A model generated the notes under the pieces. It searched no databases. It saw only the letters and a list, made by a program, of their open reading frames with translations, and was not told where the DNA came from. The position numbers and the translations under genes were made by a program. Source: Burkholderiales bacterium PBB1 (GTDB lineage: Bacteria > Pseudomonadota > Gammaproteobacteria > Burkholderiales > Burkholderiaceae_C). From it: 64,000 nt of DNA. Position 1 is the first letter of the stretch. The number at the start of each line of letters is the position of its first letter. This document shows, piece by piece, positions 35,964 through 45,277 of this stretch. Location: positions 1 through 64,000 of the forward strand of contig NKIN01000007.1 of NCBI GenBank assembly GCA_002255905.1, read 5' to 3'.

Positions 35964-37373
35964 TTAAATGTTGTCGCCGCGTGGCGACATCGGCTGCGGT
36001 GGTGTCGCATCGGCCAGGCCATCGGGCCGCCCGTCGTTGCGAAAGAGTCCCGGCGTCAGGCCGTGCTTTTGCAGCAGCCGGTAGAACTCGGTGCGGTTGC
36101 GATCGGCCAGCCGGGCCGCGTCGGCCACATTGCCATCGGTGAGTTTGAGCAAGCCCACCAGGTAGTCACGCTCGAAGCGTTCGCGGGCCTGCGCGAAGCT
36201 CAACACCTCGACGCTGGGCACCCGCAGCGCACGCTGTACCAGCGCCAGCGGCACCAGCGGGGTGGTGGTCAGTGCGCAGACCTGCTCGACCACGTTGTGC
36301 AGCTGACGCACATTGCCGGGCCACGGTGCGGCGGTCAGCGCCTTCAGGGCCTCGGGCGCGAAGCCATTCAGGCGCTTGCCGTACTTCTCGCTCAGGGTGG
36401 ACAGGAAGTGGTTGGCCAGCAGCGGGATGTCTTCCCGCCGCGCGCCGAGCGCTGGCAAGGTCAGCGCCACCACGTTCAGGCGGTAGTAGAGGTCTTCGCG
36501 GAACTGGCCCTGTGCCATTGCCACGTCGAGGTCACGGTGGGTGGCCGAGAGGATGCGCACATCGATCGGCAGCGACTGGTTGGCGCCCACCGGCCGCACC
36601 GATCTTTCCTGCAGCACGCGCAACAGCTTCACCTGCAGGGCCGGCGGCATGTCGCCGATCTCGTCGAGGAACAGGCTGCCGCCATCGGCCGCCTGGAACA
36701 GCCCACGGTGGTTGGCCACCGCGCCGGTGAACGATCCCTTGACGTGGCCGAAGAGTTCGGATTCGAGCAGCGCTTCGGGGATCGCGCTGCAGTTGACCGC
36801 CACGAAGGGCTGTGCCGCGCGTGGGCTGGCACGGTGAATGGCCTGGGCCAGCAGCTCCTTGCCGCTGCCACTCTCGCCGCAGATCAGCACGCTGGCGTCC
36901 GATGCGGCCACCATCTTGGCCTCGGCCAGCAATTCAGCCATCACCGCCGAGCGGCTGACGATGGGTGCGCGCCAGGCTTCGTCGGTGCCGATGGGGTGGC
37001 TGGTCGGCGCGCCGAGCGCCAGCGCCTGGGCGATCTTGTCGAGCAGCGCCTTGCCGTCGAAGGGCTTGGTGAGGTAGGTGAACACGCCGCGGGCGGTGGC
37101 TTCGACCGCGTCGGGGATGGTGCCGTGCGCCGTCAGCAGGATCACCGGTAAGGCCGGGTGGCGCTTGCGAATCTCGTCGAACAGCGCCAGTCCGTCGCGC
37201 CCCGGGAGCTGCACGTCGCTGACCACCAGCTGCGGGCGCGACGCTTCCAGGTGCGCCAGTGCTTCCTCGGCCGATCCGACACCCGTCACGTGGTAGCCAG
37301 CGGCCGTCAGCCGCATCGACAGCAACTGCAGCAGATCGGCATCGTCATCGACGACCAGCAGCTTGGCGCTCAT
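35964..37373 (-). CDS. glrR: Sigma-54-dependent response regulator GlrR/QseF
   Basis: A 469-residue NtrC-type activator. The receiver domain has the acidic pocket VVDDDAD, phospho-acceptor Asp53 in VVSDVQLPGRDG, Thr in VILLTAHG and Lys in LTKPFDG. The AAA+ domain has Walker A CGESGSGKELLAQA, the sigma-54 contact loop GSFTGAV and Walker B GGSLFLDEIGDMPP. A C-terminal Fis-type helix-turn-helix ends the protein (NVADAARLADRNRTEFYRLLQKHGL). It is the third gene of glrK-qseG-glrR, with the ATG overlapping the qseG stop, and it probably controls opgH downstream. Confidence 0.92.
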   Translation of the reverse strand: MSAKLLVVDDDADLLQLLSMRLTAAGYHVTGVGSAEEALAHLEASRPQLVVSDVQLPGRDGLALFDEIRKRHPALPVILLTAHGTIPDAVEATARGVFTYLTKPFDGKALLDKIAQALALGAPTSHPIGTDEAWRAPIVSRSAVMAELLAEAKMVAASDASVLICGESGSGKELLAQAIHRASPRAAQPFVAVNCSAIPEALLESELFGHVKGSFTGAVANHRGLFQAADGGSLFLDEIGDMPPALQVKLLRVLQERSVRPVGANQSLPIDVRILSATHRDLDVAMAQGQFREDLYYRLNVVALTLPALGARREDIPLLANHFLSTLSEKYGKRLNGFAPEALKALTAAPWPGNVRQLHNVVEQVCALTTTPLVPLALVQRALRVPSVEVLSFAQARERFERDYLVGLLKLTDGNVADAARLADRNRTEFYRLLQKHGLTPGLFRNDGRPDGLADATPPQPMSPRGDNI

Positions 37374-38107
37374 GAAGGTGCCTTGCGGGGGACTGTCTTG
37401 GTGCGTGTCAACGGGACCGCATCGAGCGCTGCGGCGGGCGCGCCGATGCCCGTGGTACCGGGGGCGACCGAAGAGCTCGGCCGGGGCGCCAGACTGCGCT
37501 CGATCGCCTTCAGCGCTTCGAGCTTTTCGTTGAGTTGCTTCACATCGCGCTGGCTGTCGCGCAATTCCTGGTTGCGTCGGTCGAGCAGGTCTTCCAGGCG
37601 TCGCAGCTCCTGCAGCCTCGCCAGCAGCAGCCGAGCCATGGGCTGCCAGGCTTCGGCATCTGGCGTGGCGCCTTTGGCCAGCGGCTCGACCAGGCCGATG
37701 GCTCGGAGCTGCTCACCGCCGTTGCGTGTGAGCAGCAATGCCATCGCCAGATCGATCGCGGTCTCGGGTGTCGGGGGCAGGGCGCTCAGACGGGCGATCT
37801 CCTGCGCCAGTTCGTTGGGCGGCAGGCTGCGCAGCTGTTCGTGGTTGACCAGCGCGCGCCGCGACGCGAGGTCGGCAGGCGTCGCGACCTCGACCGGCGC
37901 GGGGGGGGCGGCGGGTGTCGTGGCGATCACCGGTGGTGTCGGTGTGGCCACGGTCGGTGCGGGCATCGGGGCTGGTGCCGGAGCGCGCTGCCACATCGAA
38001 CAGCCGGGCGCACCCAACGTCGCAGTGATCAGGACCGCCGTGGCGAGTGGCCGGAATGCGCATCGCCGAATGGCGGACTCAACGAACAGGGACATGGGGC
38101 AATTCAA
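37370..38107 (-). CDS. qseG: QseG/YfhG-like lipoprotein
   Basis: A 245-residue predicted lipoprotein. The signal segment LATAVLITATLGAPGC ends in a lipobox with Cys near 36. An Ala/Pro-rich linker and helical, coiled-coil-prone stretches follow (LLARLQELRRLEDLLDRRNQELRDSQRDVKQLNEKLEALKAIE). Position between the kinase and the regulator identifies it as the counterpart of QseG (YfhG), which in enterobacteria sits in the outer membrane and stimulates the kinase QseE/GlrK. Sequence conservation is low, so the name rests mostly on context. The start at 38107 overlaps the kinase gene by 29 bp; ATG 38095 is an alternative. Confidence 0.75.
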   Translation of the reverse strand: MNCPMSLFVESAIRRCAFRPLATAVLITATLGAPGCSMWQRAPAPAPMPAPTVATPTPPVIATTPAAPPAPVEVATPADLASRRALVNHEQLRSLPPNELAQEIARLSALPPTPETAIDLAMALLLTRNGGEQLRAIGLVEPLAKGATPDAEAWQPMARLLLARLQELRRLEDLLDRRNQELRDSQRDVKQLNEKLEALKAIERSLAPRPSSSVAPGTTGIGAPAAALDAVPLTRTKTVPRKAPS

Positions 38108-39539
38108 TTCGGAAATGGGCGCCTGACGGTGAATTCTCGTCGGGCATCAAGAGATCGATCTGACCGTCGTGGGCACGTACCAGTTCCTGCACGATCGACA
38201 GGCCGATGCCGCTGCCACGCGGTGCGTCGGTGGGTTGGCGCTCGCCTCTGAAAAAAGGTTCGAACACGCGCGCCCGATCGACCGCAGCCACACCAGGGCC
38301 TTCGTCGGTGACATCGATGCGCGCCCGGCCTGGCCACTGCGAGACCGTGAAGACAATGCGCCCGCCAATCGGACTGAAGCGGATCGCGTTGGACAGCAGG
38401 TTCCCCAGCGCGGTCCCCAACTTTTCGGCATCGACTTCGGCCTGGATCGGCCAGCCGGTCACGCTGACCTTCAGCTTGCGCGCCTGCCATTGCAGTTTCT
38501 GCGACTCGATCTGCTCGGCGATCAGGGTCGTCAATTCCACCGGCCGCCGCACCAGCCGGCGCGCGTCGAAGGCAGCGGTGTTGAAGCGCAGTAGGTCCTC
38601 GATCTGGCCTTGCAGCACCGCGGTGTTCTGACGCAGGATGCGCGCCACTTCGCGCTGTGGATCGTTGAGCGTGCCGGTGACGCCGTCCTCGAGCAGCGCG
38701 ACGCCTTCGCGCAGCGCGGCCAGCGGCGTTTTCAGTTCGTGCGACACATGACGCAGGAAGCGCGCCTTGTCGGCATCGAGTTCGGCCAGCCGCAGCCGCA
38801 GCCATTCGAGGCGTCGGCCGAGCTGGCGCACGTCGGCCGGGCCGCGCATGTCGATCGCCTGGTCGAGGCGGTTCTCGCCCAGCCCGACGATCGCCGTCTC
38901 CAATCGCTTGAGCGGGCGCGCCAGCCAGATACCGAAGGCGAGCGCCAATCCCACCGCGATCGCAATCGCCGCCACGATCTGCCGGGCCAGCGCGGCACGG
39001 CCCGATTCCAGCCGCTCCAGCAACGCCGCATTGCGCGATTCAGTCGCCAGCCGCACCTGGTCGGCGAGTTCGATGTTGAGCTGGCCAAGGTCGCGAAACG
39101 CCGCGGTCAGCGCCTGCTCGCGGTCGCGCAACGTCTCGGCGTCACCACTGAGCTGCTGGCGGATGGTCTGCAAGGTGCCCTGCCACGAGGTCGCGAGCGA
39201 TGGACCGCCGCCACGCGCCTTGACGTCGCCAGTGCCTGCGGCCAGCTGGTCCAGCGCATCCCCGGCTTCATGGGCGGCTTCGTCGAAGCGCTGTCGCAGC
39301 AACGGGTCATCGAGCACCAGATACTGGCGCGCCGCCCGCTCCATCGCCACGCTGCGCTCGGACAGCCGCTGTGCCGCAGCACCGAGCGACACCGCCTGCT
39401 TCGCGCCGTCGCTGCTTTGCGTGATCAACGCCTCGATCGTGAACAGCCCGCGCAGCGAAGCGGCGCTGAGCAGGCCGGCAATCAGCAGGAAGGCGACCAG
39501 CAGCAGTTGATGAAACGAAAAGCGGTCCAGCGAGAACAT
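38079..39539 (-). CDS. glrK: Sensor histidine kinase GlrK/QseE
   Basis: A 486-residue membrane kinase. Two membrane helices (residues about 10-32, HQLLLVAFLLIAGLLSAASL, and about 180-205, AIAIAVGLALAFGIWLARPL) bracket a roughly 150-residue helical periplasmic domain. HAMP, then the HisKA box FLRHVSHELKTPLAALREGVALL with the phospho-accepting His, then the ATPase N box (LGNLLSNAIRFSP), G1 (IDVTDEGPGVA) and G2 (GSGIGLSIVQELV) follow. In enterobacteria GlrK phosphorylates GlrR to activate the sRNA gene glmY and rpoE; neither is in this window. It starts the operon. Confidence 0.9.
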   Translation of the reverse strand: MFSLDRFSFHQLLLVAFLLIAGLLSAASLRGLFTIEALITQSSDGAKQAVSLGAAAQRLSERSVAMERAARQYLVLDDPLLRQRFDEAAHEAGDALDQLAAGTGDVKARGGGPSLATSWQGTLQTIRQQLSGDAETLRDREQALTAAFRDLGQLNIELADQVRLATESRNAALLERLESGRAALARQIVAAIAIAVGLALAFGIWLARPLKRLETAIVGLGENRLDQAIDMRGPADVRQLGRRLEWLRLRLAELDADKARFLRHVSHELKTPLAALREGVALLEDGVTGTLNDPQREVARILRQNTAVLQGQIEDLLRFNTAAFDARRLVRRPVELTTLIAEQIESQKLQWQARKLKVSVTGWPIQAEVDAEKLGTALGNLLSNAIRFSPIGGRIVFTVSQWPGRARIDVTDEGPGVAAVDRARVFEPFFRGERQPTDAPRGSGIGLSIVQELVRAHDGQIDLLMPDENSPSGAHFRIELPHVPVR

Positions 39540-39713
39540 GCGGGAGATTCTGCCTGTGCCACCTGCTGCTGCCGTCGATAATCCTCGGTGGTTCCCGGAC
39601 AGGCTGAAACCTCGTTGCCTGACCGAGGTATGTCACTCCATCGATACTTCACGGCCCGGCCGACCCCGCGGGTGCCCTTGCCGAATGCAGATGAATTGCA
39701 AGATTGAAAGCTG

Positions 39714-40892
39714 ATGATGAGACGCCTGAAGTTGGGGTGGGTGGTGGGGTTGGTGGTGGTGCTGCTGGTCGCTGGGTTCGTGGCCCGCACGCTGTATGCC
39801 CGCGCTCAGCAACGTGCCGAAGCCGCTGCCCCGGCGAAGCCGCCGCAGGCGATGGAGCTGACCGCGAGCGACATCGTCACGGCGCGCGTGCAGCCGTTCA
39901 ATCGCACGCTGCCGATCTCGGGCAGCCTGAAAGCGGTGGACAGCGCGGTGGTGCGCGCCAAGGTCGCAGCCGAGGTCAAGTCGCTGTCGGTGCGCGAGGG
40001 TGACGCGGTCCAGGCCGGCCAGACCATTGGACAGCTGGACACGCTGGAAGTCGATCTGCGGGTGCAGCAGGCCGACCAGAATGCCGCCTCGGCCAAGGCG
40101 CAATGGGACATCGCGCAGCGCGCGCTGAACAACAACCGCGCGCTGGTGGCGCAGGGCTTCATCTCGGCCACGGGTCTGGAAACCTCGATCTCCAATGAAG
40201 CGGCGGCGCGTGCCACCTACGAAGCAGCGTTGGCCGCGGTGAACCTCGCCCGCAAGGCGCGCACCGATGCGCGGCTGGTCAGCCCGATCTCGGGTCTGGT
40301 GTCGCAGCGGCTGGTGCAGCCGGGCGAACGCGTCGCGGTCGATGCGAAGCTCGTCGAGATCGTCGATCTCTCGCGCATCGAACTGGAGGCCGCGGTGGCG
40401 CCCGAGGACATCGGCAGCGTGGCCATCGGCCAGACGGCGCGTCTGGCGGCCGAAGGCCTCGATGGAGCGGTGACCGCGCGGGTGGCGCGCATCAACCCGA
40501 GTACCCAGGCGGGCACGCGGGCCGTGCTGGTGTATCTGCGGCTCGATCCGCGGCCCCAGCTGCGCCAGGGTCTGTTTCTGACCGGTGTCATCGATCTCAG
40601 TACCGCGAGCGCACTGACGGTGCCGTTGTCGGCGGTGCGGGTCGATCAGGCGCAGCCGTACGTGCTGGCGGTGGTCGGTGGCCGTGTCGAGCAGCGCAAG
40701 GTCATGCTGGGCCAGCGCGGCGAGTTGCCGATCGATGGCCAGGCCGAGCCAGTGGTCGAGCTGACCAGCGGTGTCGCTGATGGCACGGTGCTGCTGCGCG
40801 GCTCGGCCGGTGCACTGCGCGACGGCACGGCCGTGCGCATGCCCGATACCGCGCCACCGGCTGCTTCTGCCGCGAGCGCCGGCAGTCCTTAG
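39714..40892 (+). CDS. RND efflux periplasmic adaptor (MFP)
   Basis: A 392-residue membrane fusion protein. An N-terminal membrane anchor (LGWVVGLVVVLLVAGFVARTLY) leads to the beta-barrel/lipoyl halves (ISGSLKAVDSAVVRAKVAAEVKSLSVREGDAVQAGQTIGQLD and TDARLVSPISGLVSQRLVQPGERV) around a helical hairpin rich in Gln/Ala. It links the inner-membrane pump encoded 2 bp downstream to an outer-membrane channel, plausibly the TolC-family protein at 45278-46654. No regulator gene adjoins; the 174 bp upstream, shared with glrK, show no operator I recognise. Confidence 0.9.
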   Translation: MMRRLKLGWVVGLVVVLLVAGFVARTLYARAQQRAEAAAPAKPPQAMELTASDIVTARVQPFNRTLPISGSLKAVDSAVVRAKVAAEVKSLSVREGDAVQAGQTIGQLDTLEVDLRVQQADQNAASAKAQWDIAQRALNNNRALVAQGFISATGLETSISNEAAARATYEAALAAVNLARKARTDARLVSPISGLVSQRLVQPGERVAVDAKLVEIVDLSRIELEAAVAPEDIGSVAIGQTARLAAEGLDGAVTARVARINPSTQAGTRAVLVYLRLDPRPQLRQGLFLTGVIDLSTASALTVPLSAVRVDQAQPYVLAVVGGRVEQRKVMLGQRGELPIDGQAEPVVELTSGVADGTVLLRGSAGALRDGTAVRMPDTAPPAASAASAGSP

Positions 40893-40894
40893 CG

Positions 40895-43800
40895 ATGTGG
40901 TTCACCCGCGTCTCGATCGGCAATCCGGTGATGGCCACGATGGCCATGCTGGCCTTTGTCGTGCTGGGGTTGTTCAGCTACCAGCGGCTGTCGGTCGATC
41001 AGTTCCCGAACATCGATTTCCCGACGGTGGTGGTGCAGCTCGACTACCCCGGCGCGTCCCCCGAGATCGTCGAGACCGAGGTCACCAAGAAGGTCGAGGA
41101 GGCGGTCAACACCGTGGCGGGTATCAGCTCGCTGTACTCGCGGTCGTACGAAGGCAACTCGATCGTCATCATCGAGTTCAACCTGAATGTCGATGGCCGC
41201 AAGGCGGCCGAGGACGTGCGCGAAAAGGTGGCGGCCCTCAGGCCCAGCCTGCGTGACGAGGTCAAGGAGCCACGGGTCTCGCGCTTCGATCCGGCCAGCA
41301 CGCCAGTGTTCAACCTGGCGGTGCTTTCGCCGAGCGGGCAACACACCCCGCAGGAACTGACCACCTGGGCCACGCAGGTGCTGCAAAAGCGCCTGGAGAA
41401 CGTGCGGGGCGTCGGCTCGGTCAGCGTGGTGGGTGGGGTGTCGCGGCAGATCAACCTGTACCTGAAGCCGGCCGCCATGGAGGCGATGGGCGTCAGCGTC
41501 GACAACGTCATCAACGCGGTGCGCAGCGAGAACCAGGAGCTGCCGATGGGCGCGATCCGCTCTGCGGAGCAGGAGCGCGTGGTGCAGATCAACGCCCGCC
41601 TCAAGCGGCCCGAAGACTTCCGCGACATCGTCGTCGCCCGCCGGGGTGCGGCCACACCCGGCACGGGCAACGCCACGGTCAGCGGTGGCTCGCCGGTCAA
41701 GCTCTGGCAGGTGGCCGACGTGGTCGACGGCCCGCAGGAAGTGGAAAGCCTGGCGCTGTACAACGGCCAGCGCACGGTGCTGCTGTCGGTGCTGAAGTCG
41801 CAGGGCGAGAACACCATCGAGGTGGTCGACGGCCTGCGCAAGGCCATCGACGCTGCCGCACCAGTGACGCCGCCGGGCGTGGTCGTCGAGATCAACCGGG
41901 ACAACTCCCGCTCGATCCGTGTCGCCGTGGCGAACGTCAAGCACACCCTGATCGAGGGCGCCGCGCTCACCATCCTGATCGTCTTCCTGTTCCTCAATTC
42001 CTGGCGCAGCACGGTCATCACGGGTCTGACGCTGCCGATCGCGCTGATCGGCACCTTCGGCTTCATGTACATCTTCGGCTTCACCATCAACAGCATCACG
42101 ATGATGGCGCTGAGCCTGTGCGTGGGCTTGTTGATCGACGACGCGATCGTGGTGCGCGAGAACATCGTGCGCCACGTGCAGATGGGCAAGAGCGCCCACC
42201 AGGCCGCGCTCGACGGCACGCAGGAGATCGGCCTCGCGGTGATGGCCACCACGATGTCCATCGTCGCGGTGTTTTTGCCCATCGGCTTCATGGGCGGCAT
42301 CGTCGGCAAGTTCTTCCACGAGTTCGGCCTGACCATCGTGGCGGCAGTGCTGATCTCGATGTTCGTGAGCTTCACGCTCGACCCGATGCTCTCCAGCATC
42401 TGGCACGACCCGCAGGCGGCCCACCGCACCGGCACACCGCGCGAAACCACCAGCCTGTATGACCGCACGCTGGGACGCGTCACGGCCGTGTTCGAGCGCT
42501 TCACCGTGTGGCTGGGCCACGGCTACCAGAGCATCCTGGGCTGGTCGCTGGGGCATCGGCTGGCGACGCTCGCGATCGCTGTGGCGACCTTCGGCGGCAG
42601 TTTCCTGCTGATCCCGGTGCTGGGCGCCGAGTTCGTGCCCAAGGCCGACTTCTCGGAGACCACGGTCAACTTCTACACCCCGGTCGGCTCGTCGCTCGAG
42701 GTGACCGAAGCCCGCGCCAAGCAGGTCGATCTGGCGCTGCGTGAGTTGCCCGAGGTCAAGTACACCGTGACCACCATCAACAGCGGTGCAGCCGCCGGCA
42801 AGATCTACGGCTCGACCTATGTGCGGTTGGTCGATCGCGATCTGCGCCAGCGCGGGCTCGAGCAGATGACGGTGCCGATGCGCGAGCGTCTGGCCCGCAT
42901 CCCCGGCATCACGGTCACCAACATCGGCTCGCCCGACTTGGGCGGCGGCAAGAGCTTGCAGTTCTCGATCCAGGGCAGCGATCTGGGCGAACTGGAACGG
43001 CTCTCGAAGGTGATCACGGAACAACTGAAGCAGGTGCCCGGGCTGGTCGACCTCGACAGCACGCTCAAGCCCAACAAGCCCACCGTGGCGATCGACGTGA
43101 AGCGCGAAGCCGCCTCTGATCTGGGGCTCAATGTCAACACCCTGGCCACCACGCTGCGGTCGCTGGTGGCAGGCACGACGGTGGGCAACTGGCGCGCGCC
43201 CGATGGCGAGAACTACGACGTGATCGTGCGCCTCACGCCCGACAGCCGCAGCTCGCTCGCCGACCTGCAGCGCCTGCCAGTCCCGGTGGTCGCGGGTGCC
43301 GACGGGCTGCCGCGCATCGTGCGGCTGTCGCAGGTGGCCGATGTCACGGCCTCCACCGGACCGAACCAGATCAACCGCCGCGATCTGAACCGCGAGATCA
43401 ACATGGATGCGAACGCCTACGGCCGCAGTTCGGGTGATGTGTCGGCCGACATCCGCCGCATCCTCGACAGCGTGGCCTGGCCACCGGGCTACCGCTACAG
43501 CTTCGGTGGCAGCACCAAGAACATGACCGAGTCGTTCAGCTACGCGATCGGTGCGCTGGGGCTGGCGGTGGTGTTCATCTACATGATCCTGGCCAGCCAG
43601 TTCCGCAGCTTCCTGCAGCCGATGGCGCTGATGACCTCGCTGCCGCTCACGCTGATCGGGGTGGTGCTGACGCTGCTGATGTTCGGCTCGACGCTGAACA
43701 TGTTCAGCATCATCGGCATCGTGATGCTGATGGGGCTGGTGACCAAGAACGCGATCCTGCTGATCGACTTCGCGATCCGCGCCCGCGAAGGCAGCGTGCC

Positions 43801-44113
43801 CGGCGAGGTGGCGATGGACCGCGAAAGCGCCTTGCTGCTGGCCGCGCGCGTGCGACTGCGCCCGATCCTGATGACCACGCTGGCGATGATCTTCGGCATG
43901 GTGCCGCTGGCCTTTGCGCTGTCCGAGGGCTCGGAGCAACGCGCCCCCATGGGTCAGGCGGTGATCGGTGGCGTGATCGCCTCCTCGCTGCTGACGCTGG
44001 TGGTGGTGCCCGTGGTCTATTGCTATCTGGACGATCTGTCGGCGTGGGTCCGGCGGCGGTGGTCACGTCGTCACCATCCCATCGCGGCATCTCCGCTGAT
44101 CGTGGGCAAATAA
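40895..44113 (+). CDS. RND efflux permease, HAE-1 family
   Basis: A 1072-residue proton-driven drug efflux pump of the inner membrane. The first helix (NPVMATMAMLAFVVLGLFSYQRL) is followed by a large porter loop, then the TM4 proton relay Asp-Asp (LCVGLLIDDAIVVRENIV), and after the second loop TM7-12 with GLVTKNAILLIDFA and the TM11 MIFGMVPLAF. The N-terminal motif FPNIDFPTVVVQLDYPGASPEIVETEV is common to the family. The substrate is unknown. GTG/ATG choice: ATG 40895, 2 bp after the adaptor stop. Confidence 0.93.
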   Translation: MWFTRVSIGNPVMATMAMLAFVVLGLFSYQRLSVDQFPNIDFPTVVVQLDYPGASPEIVETEVTKKVEEAVNTVAGISSLYSRSYEGNSIVIIEFNLNVDGRKAAEDVREKVAALRPSLRDEVKEPRVSRFDPASTPVFNLAVLSPSGQHTPQELTTWATQVLQKRLENVRGVGSVSVVGGVSRQINLYLKPAAMEAMGVSVDNVINAVRSENQELPMGAIRSAEQERVVQINARLKRPEDFRDIVVARRGAATPGTGNATVSGGSPVKLWQVADVVDGPQEVESLALYNGQRTVLLSVLKSQGENTIEVVDGLRKAIDAAAPVTPPGVVVEINRDNSRSIRVAVANVKHTLIEGAALTILIVFLFLNSWRSTVITGLTLPIALIGTFGFMYIFGFTINSITMMALSLCVGLLIDDAIVVRENIVRHVQMGKSAHQAALDGTQEIGLAVMATTMSIVAVFLPIGFMGGIVGKFFHEFGLTIVAAVLISMFVSFTLDPMLSSIWHDPQAAHRTGTPRETTSLYDRTLGRVTAVFERFTVWLGHGYQSILGWSLGHRLATLAIAVATFGGSFLLIPVLGAEFVPKADFSETTVNFYTPVGSSLEVTEARAKQVDLALRELPEVKYTVTTINSGAAAGKIYGSTYVRLVDRDLRQRGLEQMTVPMRERLARIPGITVTNIGSPDLGGGKSLQFSIQGSDLGELERLSKVITEQLKQVPGLVDLDSTLKPNKPTVAIDVKREAASDLGLNVNTLATTLRSLVAGTTVGNWRAPDGENYDVIVRLTPDSRSSLADLQRLPVPVVAGADGLPRIVRLSQVADVTASTGPNQINRRDLNREINMDANAYGRSSGDVSADIRRILDSVAWPPGYRYSFGGSTKNMTESFSYAIGALGLAVVFIYMILASQFRSFLQPMALMTSLPLTLIGVVLTLLMFGSTLNMFSIIGIVMLMGLVTKNAILLIDFAIRAREGSVPGEVAMDRESALLLAARVRLRPILMTTLAMIFGMVPLAFALSEGSEQRAPMGQAVIGGVIASSLLTLVVVPVVYCYLDDLSAWVRRRWSRRHHPIAASPLIVGK

Positions 44114-44180
44114 ACTACGCAGCTGCCGCCCGACGCTCGCCCCTGCGCCTCAACCTCACTGCCACCCGGCCCCGACCTTC

Positions 44181-44861
44181 ATGGACATCGAACACGCCCG
44201 CTTCAACATGATCGAGCAACAGATCCGGCCCTGGGACGTGCTCGATGCCGAGGTGCTGTCGCTGCTTGCGGTGGTCCGCCGCGAAGATTTCCTGCCACCT
44301 GCTGCGCGCGCGATGGCTTTCGTCGACACCGAGGTCGTGCTGCCCACCGCCACCGGCCCGGCGCAATCGATGCTGGCGCCGAAGGTCGAGGCACGGCTGC
44401 TGCAGGAACTCGACGTCGGCAAGCACGAGCGGGTTCTCGAGATCGGAGCCGGCTCGGGCTTCATGGCCGCCTTGCTGGGTCACCGGGCCCAGCAGGTGCT
44501 GAGTCTGGAGATCGACGCGGACCTCGCCGCCTTCGCCAGCGCCAACCTGCGTCGCAGTGGCGCCGCGAACGTCACCGTGCGCTGCGCCGATGGCTCGAAG
44601 GGCAGCCCCGGCGATGGCCCGTTCGATGTGATCGTGCTGTCCGGCTCGGTGCCGCAGGTGCCGCAGGTGCTGCTGGATCAATTGAAGCCCGGAGGCCGCC
44701 TGGTGGCCGTCGTCGGCCAGCTGCCGATCATGCAGGCAGTGCTGTACACGCGCAGCCTGACGGGTGGGGGCGATCGCAGCGCGATCAGCAGCGTCGAGCT
44801 GTTCGACACCGTGGCGCCGCGGCTGCGCGGTTTCGACGAGCCCAGCCGGTTCAACTTCTGA
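44181..44861 (+). CDS. Protein-L-isoaspartate O-methyltransferase-like protein
   Basis: A 226-residue SAM methyltransferase fold. MDIEHARFNMIEQQIRPWDVLD, VRREDFLPPAARAMAFVD, LDVGKHERVLEIGAGSGFMAALLG (SAM motif I), VTVRCADGSKG and PFDVIVLSGSVPQVPQVLLDQLKPGG are as in the PCMT family. It is a divergent PCMT and may not repair isoaspartate. It ends by overlapping the rhodanese start (TGATG), and with the TolC gene forms a block often seen upstream of tolC in Burkholderiales. Confidence 0.85.
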   Translation: MDIEHARFNMIEQQIRPWDVLDAEVLSLLAVVRREDFLPPAARAMAFVDTEVVLPTATGPAQSMLAPKVEARLLQELDVGKHERVLEIGAGSGFMAALLGHRAQQVLSLEIDADLAAFASANLRRSGAANVTVRCADGSKGSPGDGPFDVIVLSGSVPQVPQVLLDQLKPGGRLVAVVGQLPIMQAVLYTRSLTGGGDRSAISSVELFDTVAPRLRGFDEPSRFNF

Positions 44862-45214
44862 TGCAGCACATCGGTGCGCGCGAATTTGCAGCGTTGCTGG
44901 TCGGCGACGGATCGCCGGCGCCCGCGTCGGCACGGCCGCTGTTGCTCGACGTGCGCGAGCCCTGGGAATTCGAGCTGGCCTCGTTGCGCGCAGAGGGTCT
45001 GGAGACCCTCAACCTGCCGATGAGCCAGATCGCCCAGCGTGTTGCCGAGCTCGACCCGTCGCGGCCCACGGTCTGCATCTGTCACCACGGCATGCGCAGC
45101 GCGCAGGTGGCCAGCTTCCTGGAGCAGCGCCACGGCTTCGCGTCGGTCACCAACTTCACCGGCGGCATCGATGCGTGGTCGGTCGAGGTCGATGCGCGTG
45201 TGCCACGGTACTGA
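44861..45214 (+). CDS. Single-domain rhodanese-like protein
   Basis: A 117-residue rhodanese domain. LLLDVREPWEFELASL opens the fold and VCICHHGMRSAQVASFLEQ carries the active-site Cys in a six-residue loop; SVTNFTGGIDAWSVEVD closes it. GlpE-like proteins of this size transfer sulfane sulfur; the acceptor is unknown. ATG overlaps the stop of the preceding PCMT-like gene, so translation is coupled. Confidence 0.92.
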   Translation: MQHIGAREFAALLVGDGSPAPASARPLLLDVREPWEFELASLRAEGLETLNLPMSQIAQRVAELDPSRPTVCICHHGMRSAQVASFLEQRHGFASVTNFTGGIDAWSVEVDARVPRY

Positions 45215-45277
45215 GCGCCGCGGTCGAACGCCTGCCGCAGACCGACCTGACCGAGCCGACCTCATCGAACCGTCCTC

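Noticed and set aside
40889-43939. A 1016-codon open frame on the minus strand opposite the RND permease
   Set aside because: It is His/Gln/Arg/Asp-rich, without any domain, and lies exactly antisense to a well-conserved pump; long antisense frames are normal in GC-rich DNA.
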